A DNA stretch of 47,054 nucleotides from the NCBI GenBank assembly GCA_903875225.1, contig CAIQVJ010000074.1:1-47054 (forward strand), in the 5' to 3' direction. The notes beneath the pieces are model-generated. The model was given only the letters and a program-made list of their open reading frames with translations. It was not told the DNA's origin and ran no database searches. The position numbers and the translations under genes are program-made. This DNA comes from an uncultured Pseudomonadota bacterium. Lineage in GTDB: Bacteria; Myxococcota_A; UBA796; SXON01. Position 1 is the stretch's first letter, and each line of letters begins with the position of its first letter. Of this stretch, positions 8,517 to 17,144 are shown in pieces.

Positions 8517-9125
8517 ATGGAAGCCGTGACCCCGAGCCGCCCGAGAGCCACATACCGCGATCTGCTCGCGTTGCCCGAGCACGTCACGGCTGAGCTCATC
8601 GACGGCGAGCTGTTCGTCATGCCACGGCCAAGGGTGCGGCATGCGGCGGCGCTGTCAACGATGACTGCCGATGTCTCCGCGGCGTTCGGGCGACGGAGGC
8701 CCAGGGCCGGCCCCGGCGGCTGGGTGATCCTCGCCGAGCCGGAGCTGCACCTCGGTCAGTCGGACCCGACAGAACTGGCGCTCGTGCCGGACATGGCGGG
8801 CTGGCGGCGGGAGCGGATGCCGGAACCGCCCGAGACAGCGGCCATCGAGCTCGCTCCGGACTGGATCTGCGAGGTGCTCTCGCCCAGCACCGAGGGCCAC
8901 GATCGGATCCGGAAGATGGACTGGTATGGCCGCTCCCGAGTGCGTTGGGCCTGGCTCGTGAACCCCGAGCAGCGGTCGATCGAGGTGTACGAGCATGACG
9001 GCAAGAACTGGGTGTTCCACCTCGGAGCGGTCGGCAATGCGCCGGTCAAGCTGCAGCCGTTCGAAGCTGTGGAGTTCGACGTGAGCGAGTGGTGGGCGGT
9101 GGAGGGGGCGGCCGCGGCGCCGTAG
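8517..9125 (+). CDS. Uma2 family protein (PD-(D/E)XK nuclease fold, formerly DUF820)
   Basis: A 202-aa protein with the Uma2 layout: TYRDLLALPEHVTAELIDGE at the start, VPDMAGW near residue 90, then APDWICEVLSPST near residue 118, and DWYGRSRVRWAWLVNPEQRS. The family has a restriction-endonuclease-like fold, but activity and biological role are mostly unproven. Members are numerous in cyanobacteria, planctomycetes and some myxobacteria. The ATG at 8517 is preceded by a TANNNT box at 6 nt. The gene lies between the fusA terminator and a convergent small lipoprotein gene. Confidence 0.9.
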   Translation: MEAVTPSRPRATYRDLLALPEHVTAELIDGELFVMPRPRVRHAAALSTMTADVSAAFGRRRPRAGPGGWVILAEPELHLGQSDPTELALVPDMAGWRRERMPEPPETAAIELAPDWICEVLSPSTEGHDRIRKMDWYGRSRVRWAWLVNPEQRSIEVYEHDGKNWVFHLGAVGNAPVKLQPFEAVEFDVSEWWAVEGAAAAP

Positions 9126-9153
9126 GGGCGCGGCGCCAGCGCGGCGCCGCTAC
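9122..9153. terminator. Imperfect GC-rich hairpin between convergent genes
   Basis: GTAG...GCGCGGCGCC and GCGGCGCCGCTAC form an imperfect long stem with a 2-3 nt loop. The TAG stop codons of both convergent genes lie within the outer arms. There is no T tract, so a terminator role is only likely by position. Confidence 0.4.
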
Positions 9154-9362
9154 GGGCACACCGGATCGCGGTACTCGTTCACGTTGTTGGTCTCGTCGCA
9201 CTCGGAAGCCTGGTCCTCGCCGTCGACCGTGGCCTTCAGGCCCGCGGCGAGCCGATCCGCCGGGACCGTGAACCTGACGTAGTGCCCCTCGCCGCCGGGG
9301 AGCGACGCCATCGTGGTGGTCCCCAGCACGTCGCCCCCGCACCCCAGAAGAAAGATGAGCAC
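9150..9362 (-). CDS. Small lipoprotein with CARDB-like C-terminal signature
   Basis: A 70-aa product from a GTG start. The short signal is VLIFLLGC with Cys8. The tail, VDGEDQASECDETNN, resembles the end of CARDB adhesion-type beta domains (VDxxNxVxExdEsNN), followed by EYRDPVC. Much of a CARDB domain is missing, so it may be the remnant of a longer protein or a minimal version. A TAGACT box lies 20 nt upstream of the start. Function unknown. Confidence 0.55.
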   Translation of the reverse strand: MLIFLLGCGGDVLGTTTMASLPGGEGHYVRFTVPADRLAAGLKATVDGEDQASECDETNNVNEYRDPVCP

Positions 9363-9399
9363 TGGCCCGCCTGATTCTGTGCAGTCTACCCCAACCGGG

Positions 9400-10854
9400 T
9401 CACGTCGTCCTCGCCCCACGCCGCGACCACGAACTGACGCCGACGCCCGCGACCAGGGCCGCCCAGACCGGCGCCCAGATCACCCAGCGCGTGAGCACCT
9501 CCTCGTGCCAGACGCCCGCGTGCAGCGTGCCGAGCACACGGTAGGCGAAGGGCACGAGGACGGCGGCGAGGACCCAGACCATGCTGCTCGCGGCGGTGCG
9601 GCTCGAGCCGGGGATCTCCCCGCCGCCCGCGCCCCACAGCCCCACGGCCAGCGGCCAGAGCACGTACCAGGGGTGCACCGTCGGCGACAGGAGCACAAAA
9701 GCCGCCGTAGCCGCCATCGCGACGAGGAACGGCGCGTGCACCCGATCCCGCGTTCGCCACACCACGATCCCGACCCACGCCGCCCCGACGACCTGCAGCA
9801 GCTTCCGCGCCGGGTCGCCCGTCATCGCCGTGTGCGAAAAGGCCTCGACCAGCAGCGGATACGCGCTGCCGTCGAACGCCCACACCGCGCGGTAGGTCTC
9901 GAACCCGGCGAACGCGCCATGGCCGGCCGCAAGGATCGGCGCCATCGCGATCCCGGTGGCTGCCACGATCACGAGCCGCGCCTTCCAACCCCGCACCAGC
10001 GGGAGCAGCGCGGCGCCCGGCAGCAACTTGACCATCGCTCCCGCCCACGCCGCGGCGATCGCCGACCGCGTGCGCCCCGCCGCGCTCTGCGAGAGCGCGA
10101 GCACCAGCAGCAGCACACCCACGGACTCGAGGTGTCCCGATCCTGCCGACTCCAGCGCGGTCAACGGCAAGAGCGCCCAGAGCCAGCCCGAGCGCGACGA
10201 GCGCCGGCCCAACAGCCACCCCGTAGCACAGTCCGCGGCAGTGCCGAGCAGCTTCCAGGCGAGCACCCCGCCGGGCGCGAGCAGCACGAACAGGAGCTGC
10301 GCGAGCGGCGGGTAGATGCTCGACACCTCAGGGTGGTTCACCTTCGCCCAGAGCGCATCGCGCAGCGGCGTGAGGACGGGGTCGATCGGGGCATGCGCGA
10401 ACGGGTTGAACCCCGCGGCCCACACCCGGCCCTCCCAGACGTAGCGGTACACGTCGTCGCTGAAGATCGGCGCGGCCCGCAGCCACGGAAGTCGGACGAG
10501 CAGGCTCGCGAGCACCATCGCGACAGAGCCCACGCCGGCAGGCGGGCGTGGCGGTCCGGATCCAGGCGTGTAGCCACCTGCCGGGGTTCCACCGAGCGTC
10601 CCCGCCCACACCGCCGCCCAGACCAGGAGCCCGAGGCCCACGACCGCGACGACGAGCCCATCGCCCACGTCTCCGGTAGACGCTGCCGACGCGCCCGTCC
10701 ACGCGGCGAGCGCAGATGCCACGAACGCCCCCCCCAGGGCGACCCACACACGGGCGCCCGCCGGAGGCTGCAGCGGCGGCACGACGGAGGCCTGGGCGGC
10801 GCGTCCTTGCGAGCGCGCCGCCCCACCCAGCTCGGGATCGGGCCGGATCTCCAC
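9400..10854 (-). CDS. GT-C type membrane glycosyltransferase (GT87/DUF2029-like)
   Basis: Predicted polytopic inner-membrane enzyme that uses a polyprenyl-phosphate sugar donor. About ten hydrophobic segments are visible. The first periplasmic loop carries SDDVYRYVWEGRVWAAGFNP (about residues 131-150), with the acidic pair expected of GT-C mannosyltransferases, followed by the SSIYPPLAQLLF segment typical of the GT87-related group. The start is GTG, 12 bp after the etfA stop, so it may be co-transcribed with etfBA, although no functional link is evident. Acceptor and sugar cannot be inferred. The length of 484 aa fits the family. Confidence 0.75.
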   Translation of the reverse strand: MEIRPDPELGGAARSQGRAAQASVVPPLQPPAGARVWVALGGAFVASALAAWTGASAASTGDVGDGLVVAVVGLGLLVWAAVWAGTLGGTPAGGYTPGSGPPRPPAGVGSVAMVLASLLVRLPWLRAAPIFSDDVYRYVWEGRVWAAGFNPFAHAPIDPVLTPLRDALWAKVNHPEVSSIYPPLAQLLFVLLAPGGVLAWKLLGTAADCATGWLLGRRSSRSGWLWALLPLTALESAGSGHLESVGVLLLVLALSQSAAGRTRSAIAAAWAGAMVKLLPGAALLPLVRGWKARLVIVAATGIAMAPILAAGHGAFAGFETYRAVWAFDGSAYPLLVEAFSHTAMTGDPARKLLQVVGAAWVGIVVWRTRDRVHAPFLVAMAATAAFVLLSPTVHPWYVLWPLAVGLWGAGGGEIPGSSRTAASSMVWVLAAVLVPFAYRVLGTLHAGVWHEEVLTRWVIWAPVWAALVAGVGVSSWSRRGARTT

Positions 10855-10866
10855 CCGAACGGCGCC

Positions 10867-11826
10867 CTACGCCAGGATCTTCTCGAATTCCTTCTGGAGC
10901 AGCGGCGCGATCTCGAACAGGTCGCCGACGTAGCCGTACGTGGCGAACTGGAAGATCGGGGCGTCGGCATCCTTGTTCACGGCGACGATGACGCGGGAGG
11001 TGCGCATGCCGGCGAGGTGCTGGATGGCGCCCGAGATCCCCAGCGCGATGTACAGCGAGGGGTTCACGACCTTCCCCGTCTGGCCGACCTGATCACCGTG
11101 GGTGGCGAGCCCGGCGTCCACCGCGGCGCGAGAGGCACCGGGGGTGGCGTGGACGGCTGCAGCGAGCGGCCGAACGACCGAGTCGAACAGCTCCTTCGAC
11201 TTGAGCGAGCGGCCACCGGCGACGATGCGATCCGCCTCGGTGAGGTCCACCTGCTTGGAGTCGGGCGCGAGGGTCTGTACGACCTTCACGTCGATGTCGG
11301 AGGCGCTCACGCCGCCATCGCCGGTGGTGACCGCCGCCGTGGCCGCGGTGGGTGCTGCGATCGGGAAGGAGTTCGGGCGCACGGTGAAGAGCCCGACTGC
11401 GCTCTGGACTCGCGCGTCGACAAGCGCCTTGCCGCCGTAGACCGGCCGGCGGCCGACGAGCTTGCCACCTTCGCTGCGAAGGTCGGTGCACTCCACCACC
11501 AACCCGGCGCCGAGGCGGGCCGCGAGGCGGGGGAAGGCGTCGCGGCCGACCTGGTTGGCGGAGCCGAGCACGTAGCCGGCGCCGGTGGCGGCGACGGCGT
11601 TGGCCAGCGCCTTCACGGTGGCGCCGGTGCTGTACGTGGCGAGCGCCGCGTTGTTGTAGTGCAGCACCGCGTCGGCGCCGTAGCCACCGAGCGAGCTGAC
11701 ATCCGCCGGTCCGAGGACCAGCGCGGTGACAGTGCCGAGGCCGAGCGCCTTTGCCTTGCCGAGAAGTTCATATGCCGACTTGCGAGGGACGCCGCCGTCG
11801 GTGTCACAGAGGACGAGAATGCCCAT
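10867..11826 (-). CDS. etfA: Electron transfer flavoprotein subunit alpha
   Basis: Soluble FAD-binding subunit of ETF. It takes electrons from acyl-CoA and other dehydrogenases and passes them to ETF-quinone oxidoreductase. The C-terminal FAD domain is intact: [20 protein letters not shown], then [20 protein letters not shown] and [13 protein letters not shown]. The N-terminal alpha/beta domain is shorter but complete. 319 aa is the usual length. A Shine-Dalgarno (GGAGA) precedes the ATG. It follows etfB by 36 bp in an operon headed by tetR. Confidence 0.97.
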   Translation of the reverse strand: MGILVLCDTDGGVPRKSAYELLGKAKALGLGTVTALVLGPADVSSLGGYGADAVLHYNNAALATYSTGATVKALANAVAATGAGYVLGSANQVGRDAFPRLAARLGAGLVVECTDLRSEGGKLVGRRPVYGGKALVDARVQSAVGLFTVRPNSFPIAAPTAATAAVTTGDGGVSASDIDVKVVQTLAPDSKQVDLTEADRIVAGGRSLKSKELFDSVVRPLAAAVHATPGASRAAVDAGLATHGDQVGQTGKVVNPSLYIALGISGAIQHLAGMRTSRVIVAVNKDADAPIFQFATYGYVGDLFEIAPLLQKEFEKILA

Positions 11827-11862
11827 GGGAATCTCCAGGATGTGCGGGTACGTAGGGGTTGT

Positions 11863-12645
11863 TCAGATGACCTTGGCTTCTTCACGAAGCAGGCGCACGA
11901 GCTCGTGGGCGACCGTTGCGGCGTCTCCAGTGAGCTTGCGGCCAGCCGGACGCGCGGGAGGGAGGGACATGGCGTCTTCGACCACGAGGGCCGCGACGGC
12001 CCCGGCATCGAGCCCGAGCGCAGCGAGGTTCTTGACCACGATGGCCTTCTTGCGCGCGGCCATGATGTCCGGCAACTTCGCCATGCGGGGCTCGTTGAGG
12101 CCCTTGTCGCAGGTGAACACCGCGGGGAGCGTGCCGGTGACGACCTCCTTGGAGCCCCGGCCGGCCGCACGGTTCGCCGTGAAGCTGGCGCCTTCGACAC
12201 CGAGCTTGTCGATCCAGCTCACCTGGCTCCAACCGAGCACCTCGGCGATCATCGCGGGAACGGCGCCGTTGTCGCCGTCCACGGCCTGACGGCCGCAGAG
12301 CAGCAGGCCGATGTCCTCGGCCTTGATGGCCGCGCCGAGCGCGCGGGCGTACCCGAGCGCGTCCGAGCCGGCGAGCGCAGGGTCTTCGATGCGAACCACG
12401 CGATCCGCACCGCGCGCGAGCGCGTCACGCAGGCGCTGCTCGCAGTCGGCGCCGCCGACCGTGAAGATCACGACCTCGGTGCCCTTGCCGGACTGCTTGA
12501 GGCGCACGCCCTCTTCCAGGGCATACTCGTCGTAGGGGTTGATCTCCCACTTCACGTCGTTGGTGACGATGCCGTTGGCCGTGGCGTTGACCACGACGCG
12601 GCTATCGGTTGCGGGGACTTGCTTGAGACAAACGCCAATTTTCAC
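11863..12645 (-). CDS. etfB: Electron transfer flavoprotein subunit beta
   Basis: Partner of EtfA that binds AMP structurally. Signatures: KIGVCLKQVPATDSRV at the N-terminus, NPYDEYALEEGVRLK (about residues 37-51), and LLLCGRQAVDGDNGAVPAM (about residues 114-132). The length of 260 aa is normal. The start is GTG in a GTGA overlap with the tetR stop, so translation is coupled. Gene order tetR-etfB-etfA resembles the fadR-etfB-etfA order of Bacillus fatty-acid degradation loci. Confidence 0.97.
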   Translation of the reverse strand: MKIGVCLKQVPATDSRVVVNATANGIVTNDVKWEINPYDEYALEEGVRLKQSGKGTEVVIFTVGGADCEQRLRDALARGADRVVRIEDPALAGSDALGYARALGAAIKAEDIGLLLCGRQAVDGDNGAVPAMIAEVLGWSQVSWIDKLGVEGASFTANRAAGRGSKEVVTGTLPAVFTCDKGLNEPRMAKLPDIMAARKKAIVVKNLAALGLDAGAVAALVVEDAMSLPPARPAGRKLTGDAATVAHELVRLLREEAKVI

Positions 12646-13310
12646 AGCGGCTCCAGGGGATTGAGGATCGAGGGATGGAGGGGCACGGCGGTGAGCGACG
12701 AAGGGTCGACCGCCATGCCACGCACGAAGATGTCTGCAACGGCCTCAGCCGAGCCGTCGAGGGAGAAGCGCTGCTTGCGCTCCTTGTTTGCGAGCACCCA
12801 CTGCATGGCGATCTCGTCGAGCGCGCCGAAGAACGCCCACATGCTCGAAAACGTGTCGACCTGCCGGATGACCCCACGCTCCTGGCCATCGCGCACGATC
12901 CCGGCGAACACGTTGAGGTACTCCCACAGCTGGGTGGGCCGGTACTCCTTGAGGAACTTGTTCGAGAGCCGGAGCTCGATCTGCAGCACCTCGGCGAGCG
13001 CTTCGTGATCCTGCACCTGCTTGAAGTGGTAGCGCGCGAAGGTCCGGATCCGCTCCAGGGGATCGTCCACCCCCTCCAACACGAGCTTCAGCCCCTCGAT
13101 GAGCACGCCCATCTTCTCTTCGAAGATGGTGATGAGGACGTCGTCCTTGTTCCGGAAGTAGAGGTAGATCGTGCCGTCCGCCACCTCGGCCTTGGCCGCG
13201 ATGTCGGAGATGCGCGCGTGGTGGAAGCCCTTCTCCGCAAACACGTCGATGGCCGCATCCAGGATGCGGTCATGCTTGTCTGCAGTGGTGCGGGGGCGTT
13301 CGGTCGGCAT
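12642..13310 (-). CDS. TetR-family regulator, FadR-like, of the etf operon
   Basis: A 222-aa repressor-type protein. The N-terminal helix-turn-helix is classic TetR (HDRILDAAIDVFAEKGFHHA, then ISDIAAKAEVADGTIYLYF). The C-terminal ligand domain (VLQIELRLSNKFLKEYRPTQ) resembles the FadR/YsiA group that senses long-chain acyl-CoA. It overlaps etfB by 4 bp. Autoregulation is likely, because a FadR-like operator lies on its start codon and a TTGCGG-17-TAGGGA promoter lies just upstream. The inducer is inferred from family and context. Confidence 0.9.
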   Translation of the reverse strand: MPTERPRTTADKHDRILDAAIDVFAEKGFHHARISDIAAKAEVADGTIYLYFRNKDDVLITIFEEKMGVLIEGLKLVLEGVDDPLERIRTFARYHFKQVQDHEALAEVLQIELRLSNKFLKEYRPTQLWEYLNVFAGIVRDGQERGVIRQVDTFSSMWAFFGALDEIAMQWVLANKERKQRFSLDGSAEAVADIFVRGMAVDPSSLTAVPLHPSILNPLEPL

Positions 13311-13327
13311 GAATGAATGACGGTTCA
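13310..13327. promoter_or_regulatory. Candidate FadR-like operator at the tetR start
   Basis: TGAATGAATGACGGTTCA. Compared with the Bacillus FadR operator as I recall it (TGAATGAMTANTCATTCA), 14 of 18 positions agree, counting N. The left half-site is perfect and the outer TTCA of the right half is kept. It overlaps the tetR start codon and sits just downstream of the predicted -10. Confidence 0.45.
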
Positions 13328-14935
13328 GTCCCTATTCGGGAGCTCCCGGTTCCGCAAGCAAAGATCGTCGGCACGGGGTCATCCCGACGGGGGATAAGAA
13401 GTCGGTGCCCGAGGACCGTTATCGCCACGCCAATTCGAAACCCGCTGGGCTGGCTCGAGGGCACGGTAGTGCTCGGGGCGATCGGGTGGGTGGAGTGGAG
13501 CGCGTACCGGTTGCCGCTGCGCGACACCCCGATCGGCACCGACTGGCCCCGGTACCTGGGGAACGCGGTCGCCATCGGAGAGCGCCGCTGGCAGGACTAC
13601 CAGCTCTGGCGGGGGCCACTGCATGCGCTCCTGTGCCTCGCGCTCTCGAACGTGGCGGGACTGCTGGAGGCGAGCCAGGCGGTGAGCATGGTCGCGGTGG
13701 GGGCGATCATCGCAGCTTCGGCGGCGTTGGGCAGGCGGAGCGCGGGGCCGGGCCACGGCGCGCTCACGGCGCTCCTGCTGGCGGGCTGGCCGGACCTGGC
13801 CCTTCAGGCGCGGATGAGCACCCCCTACCCCCTGCTCGCCGGGCTCGTGGCCTCCGCCCTCCTCGCGCTGGACCACACGTCCGCGACGGTCCGCCCGGCG
13901 TCCCCGCCCCACCGGACGCGCGGCCTGCTGGCCCTGGGGGTGACCGGCGTGCTCTTCGGGCTCGCCGGGGCGACGGACGCCCGCGGGATGGTGCTGGCCG
14001 GCGCGGCGGTCGCCGGGGCGGTGTGCTGGAGCCCGAGAGCCGTGCCCCGGCTGCTCGCCGCGCTCGGACTCGCTCTCACCGTTCGGTGGGCGGTCCTCTG
14101 GCGGCTGCCGGTGCAGCTCCTGTCCCTCGGGCAGCAGATCGCGCTGCAACGCGACCTGCACGCTCGGGAGAGCCGGATCCCCACATGTGTCGATCACCAC
14201 GCCGCCGCCGTGCAGATCTCCGAGCTGTGGAGCCCCTGCGCGGCCCAGACCGCCTGGCTGAACCTGCACCGCCTGCTGCCCATGGCGCCCCTGCCCATCG
14301 CCGTCATCGCGCTCGTCGCGCTGCTCGGGGTGCGGCGGCGAAACGCGCCACTGCTCGGGATGGTGCTCACCATCGTGCCGGCCACACTGCTCGTCGGCCT
14401 CGAGCACCGGTATCTGCTGCCCCTCGCCGGACCGGTTGCGGTGCTCATCGGGTCCGGCGTGGCTCGGGTCGGGGGGCTGATGGCCCGGGCCCCGTGGTTC
14501 GCCACTCGCCCAGGTCCGGCCGCGCGCCTCACCCCCGCGGCGGCCCTGGTGCTCACGGTTTCCATGGCGGTGGGGTGGCGCCTTCACGCCGACACGCTGA
14601 TGGCGCGCGCAACGGCCGGCCGGCCGGCACCCGGTCCGCCCCGGGTGAACGTGCACACCCCCCCGCCGATCGCGTTCGTCCGCGGCTGGCTGCGCGAGCA
14701 CGCCCCCGCAGACGCGCGCATCATCGACTGCGCAGGCCTCGGCCTGAACGTGCGGCTCTACCCGCGCCCCGTGGCCGAGGAGTCGGCGAACGGACGCTCG
14801 TCGGCCCGGTGTGACCGGCTCCTGGCCTCGCCGCCCGCCCCGCACGTGCTCGTGCTGACGGCCACGCAGCCGGGTGACCCCGCGTGGGCGACGGCGATGG
14901 CAGCCGCCGAATTGCGGGTGGTGGCCAGCGATTGA
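13313..14935 (+). CDS. Polytopic membrane protein, possibly GT-C-like
   Basis: A large membrane protein with roughly ten hydrophobic segments (for example WLEGTVVLGAIGWVEWSAY and LPIAVIALVALLGVR) and a C-terminal soluble domain (FVRGWLREHAPADARIIDC). An early loop contains IGTDWPRYLGNAVAIGERRW. The layout resembles GT-C or ArnT-like transferases, with a periplasmic C-terminal domain, but no diagnostic motif was found, so function is open. The start is uncertain. The listed ATG is 2 bp from the divergent tetR start and lies inside its operator, and the first ~35 residues are unlike a membrane protein N-terminus, so the real start is probably between 13400 and 13470. Confidence 0.7.
   Translation: MNDGSVPIRELPVPQAKIVGTGSSRRGIRSRCPRTVIATPIRNPLGWLEGTVVLGAIGWVEWSAYRLPLRDTPIGTDWPRYLGNAVAIGERRWQDYQLWRGPLHALLCLALSNVAGLLEASQAVSMVAVGAIIAASAALGRRSAGPGHGALTALLLAGWPDLALQARMSTPYPLLAGLVASALLALDHTSATVRPASPPHRTRGLLALGVTGVLFGLAGATDARGMVLAGAAVAGAVCWSPRAVPRLLAALGLALTVRWAVLWRLPVQLLSLGQQIALQRDLHARESRIPTCVDHHAAAVQISELWSPCAAQTAWLNLHRLLPMAPLPIAVIALVALLGVRRRNAPLLGMVLTIVPATLLVGLEHRYLLPLAGPVAVLIGSGVARVGGLMARAPWFATRPGPAARLTPAAALVLTVSMAVGWRLHADTLMARATAGRPAPGPPRVNVHTPPPIAFVRGWLREHAPADARIIDCAGLGLNVRLYPRPVAEESANGRSSARCDRLLASPPAPHVLVLTATQPGDPAWATAMAAAELRVVASD
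13329..13357 (-). promoter_or_regulatory. Candidate promoter of tetR-etfB-etfA
   Basis: On the minus strand, TTGCGG (13352-13357), a 17-bp spacer and TAGGGA (13329-13334). A perfect 12-bp palindrome, CGGGAGCTCCCG (13337-13348), fills most of the spacer. Confidence 0.4.
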
Positions 14936-15045
14936 TACAAAAACTTGCGATTTCTGTCACGCGTGCTACAACCTGGGGGCGCGGGGTGTCGAGCGGCACC
15001 ATCCCCCACCCCCCGGTGCCGTTCCGCCCCGCGCTTTCCACCTGC

Positions 15046-15462
15046 TCATCCCGAGTCGTCTCCGCCCCGATACGGCGTGAAGGTGACCGGGATCGTGAAC
15101 GAGGCCGGTGAACCGTCGGTGGAGATCGTCACGTTGGTGGACACCTCCGAACCGCGCTCGCCCGGCGCGTAGCCGCAGACCGCGATGTTGAGCACGTAGG
15201 TCGAGTTCGGCGCGACCGTGCCCATGGTGCCGGGCAGGAGGTCGTGCGAGTACCCCTGCACGCACAGATAGGTGTCGTCGAAGTCCGCGAGGCCGAGCAC
15301 CACGTCCTTCGTGCCGGCGTTGGTGAGCCCGGTGGCGATCGGCGAGTAGCCGTCCGCCGGCATCTCGACGGCGAAGTCGACGTCTCCGAACGCGACCGGG
15401 TTCGGGGAGATCGTGAACATGACCTCGTCAGAGCCGCACGCGGCGAGGAGAAGCAACAGCAT
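15046..15462 (-). CDS. Putative lipoprotein, beta-rich
   Basis: A 138-aa exported protein with signal MLLLLLAACGS (Cys9). The mature part begins FTISPNPVAFGDVDF and contains GLTNAGTKDVVLG, the pattern of an Ig-like or ASPM/SPD-2/Hydin-type domain (NPxxFG...L.N.G). It ends SFTIPVTFTPYRGGDDSG. Its ATG overlaps the TGA of the MBL gene (TGATG), so translation is coupled. It is the last gene of the WYL-headed operon. The partner is unknown. Confidence 0.7.
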   Translation of the reverse strand: MLLLLLAACGSDEVMFTISPNPVAFGDVDFAVEMPADGYSPIATGLTNAGTKDVVLGLADFDDTYLCVQGYSHDLLPGTMGTVAPNSTYVLNIAVCGYAPGERGSEVSTNVTISTDGSPASFTIPVTFTPYRGGDDSG

Positions 15463-16268
15463 CAAAGCACACCTCCAAAATCGACATATTCGTTCGGATC
15501 GTGGGCGCAGAAGATCCGCACCTCCCCGCCCCTGTGCAGCTCGGCGAGCCGCGCCTGGTTCCTGTGCCGCGCCGTGCGGTCCATCTGCAGCGCGCTCTCG
15601 AGGAGCTCGATCGGCAGGGGCGCCCGACGTCCCTCGAGCTCCCGGTGATGGAAGTAGCTGTCCCCGGCGTGCAGGAGCCAGCCGCGCTCGTCCTGCACCG
15701 CAATTCCGCAGTGCCCACGCGTGTGGCCGCTCAGGGGCACCAGGAGGATGCCCTCGTCGAGCCCCTCCAGCCCGCTCACGGCGGAGAGCCCCTTCCACGT
15801 CTCGCCACGCTCCTCGTAGAGCGACCATCGGGGAGCGGGCTCGACCTGCTGGGTGCGGTACCGATGCTTCTCGCGCATCGTCGCGCGGAGCGTCGCGGCC
15901 CGGTGTTCCGATGCGTACACGTGGACGAGCGCGTCCGGGAAATCCGCGATGCCTCCCGCATGATCCAGATCCAGGTGGGTGACGACGATGTGGCGGACGT
16001 CGGCGAGCGCGAAGCCGAGCCTGGACACCTGGGAGGCGGCGGTCTCGGCCACGTCCAGACAAGGCCTGGCCGCGGCGAGGAAGCCGCGGCCCAGCCGGTT
16101 CGCGGGCCCGGCGATGTCGAGCAGCCCGAGCCCGGTGTCCACGAGCACCAGACCCCCAGGGGCTTCGACGAGCAGCACATGGCACACCATCGAGGACCGC
16201 CCGGGGTAGCCGAGCGCCCGCCCCAGTCGGGGGCACATCGTCGCGCAGTTGAGGTGATGAACCTTCAC
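15462..16268 (-). CDS. MBL-fold metallo-hydrolase, N-acyl-homoserine-lactonase-like
   Basis: A 268-aa di-zinc hydrolase. The hallmark THLDLDHAGG is near residues 97-106, followed by SGHTRGHCGI, LLHAGDSYFHH and FCAHDP, which supply the remaining metal ligands. Order and spacing fit the AiiA/AttM-like branch that opens lactones, but related members act on other esters. The start is GTG, overlapping the upstream stop as GTGA, which gives VKVHHLNCATMCPR, a typical family N-terminus. A longer in-frame reading upstream is the shadow of the previous gene. No signal peptide, so cytosolic. Confidence 0.85.
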   Translation of the reverse strand: MKVHHLNCATMCPRLGRALGYPGRSSMVCHVLLVEAPGGLVLVDTGLGLLDIAGPANRLGRGFLAAARPCLDVAETAASQVSRLGFALADVRHIVVTHLDLDHAGGIADFPDALVHVYASEHRAATLRATMREKHRYRTQQVEPAPRWSLYEERGETWKGLSAVSGLEGLDEGILLVPLSGHTRGHCGIAVQDERGWLLHAGDSYFHHRELEGRRAPLPIELLESALQMDRTARHRNQARLAELHRGGEVRIFCAHDPNEYVDFGGVL

Positions 16269-17140
16269 GCCGTCATGCCTATCGCGGGGTCCCCCAGCCA
16301 CACCGCGGCCTCCATCGCGGAGCGGTACACGACCGCAGGGCAGCGACGGAGCACGTCCTCGAAGGTGGATCGCGGCTCCCCACGCCGCAACTGCCAGAGC
16401 TCCAGCGTCATCCGGCGTTCGATCACCCGGGCGAGCGCTCCGGCCGGGCGGGCGTCGGGCAGGGTGAGCACCCCCGAGAACGCCCAGCCCGCCTGCGTCC
16501 GGTAGGCCCGCGCCACGAACCTGCTCGGCATCTGCACCAGGGCCTCGGCGGGGGGCCGGAGGCTGGGCACGATCGGCAGCAGGCAGACCCCGTCGCTCCA
16601 CACGCCCACGGGGGCGTCGTCCACCACCCGCACCGACTGCACCAACGCGCGGTCCTCCTCGTCGTCCATCCACCCGTCCACCGGGCGCGTGCCCTCGATC
16701 CCGCAATTCAGGAAGGCGAGCGCCGCCACGGCGCCGATCGGAGGGCGCGCCGGCATGCCCTCCACGCCCGTGATCCGCTCGAGCAGCATGAGCACCTCGG
16801 GAACACCGTCCTCCACGATGTCGCACAGCACCTCGTCGGGCACCGCGACATCTGCGATCCGCCCCGGTCGTGCGTCGTGGTGGCGCGGCCCGTCGACTCC
16901 GAGGTCGTGGGCGAGCCCGAGCCACGCGGGCTCGTCCCACGCCCGCCGACCCGCGAGCACATCCAGGTACGCCGCATGAAAGGCGCGCTCGGCCCGCTCC
17001 CAGTCGACCACGTCCCCGGCAAACCCGGAGAACCGCCGTGCATGCTCGAAGTTGCCGGCGGTGAAGATCGCCTCGTCCTGGCTGCAGACGTCGCCCGCGT
17101 TGAGCACCTGCGGGATCACCTCGCGATCGGGGGAGCGCAT
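16265..17140 (-). CDS. Uncharacterised protein between WYL regulator and MBL hydrolase
   Basis: Not recognised. 291 aa, soluble, mostly alpha/beta. Notable segments are DEAIFTAGNFEHARRFSGFA near the N-terminus, HHDARPGRIADVAVPDEVL, and a C-terminal part with SRFVARAYRTQAGWAFSGVL. No clear catalytic motif. It starts 4 bp after the WYL gene ends and its stop overlaps the MBL start, so it is tightly embedded in the operon and probably acts with the MBL hydrolase. Start at 17140 chosen because upstream in-frame sequence is low-complexity Arg/Ser from the neighbouring gene. Confidence 0.7.
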   Translation of the reverse strand: MRSPDREVIPQVLNAGDVCSQDEAIFTAGNFEHARRFSGFAGDVVDWERAERAFHAAYLDVLAGRRAWDEPAWLGLAHDLGVDGPRHHDARPGRIADVAVPDEVLCDIVEDGVPEVLMLLERITGVEGMPARPPIGAVAALAFLNCGIEGTRPVDGWMDDEEDRALVQSVRVVDDAPVGVWSDGVCLLPIVPSLRPPAEALVQMPSRFVARAYRTQAGWAFSGVLTLPDARPAGALARVIERRMTLELWQLRRGEPRSTFEDVLRRCPAVVYRSAMEAAVWLGDPAIGMTA

Positions 17141-17144
17141 CGCG

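Noticed and set aside
9313..13008. 1231-aa open frame on the plus strand opposite the glycosyltransferase and etf genes
   Set aside because: Arg/His/Asp-rich antisense shadow; the minus-strand genes have clear family signatures throughout.
14936..15045. Bidirectional terminator between convergent genes
   Set aside because: Only a weak GGTG/CACC pairing is present, with no strong stem or T tract.
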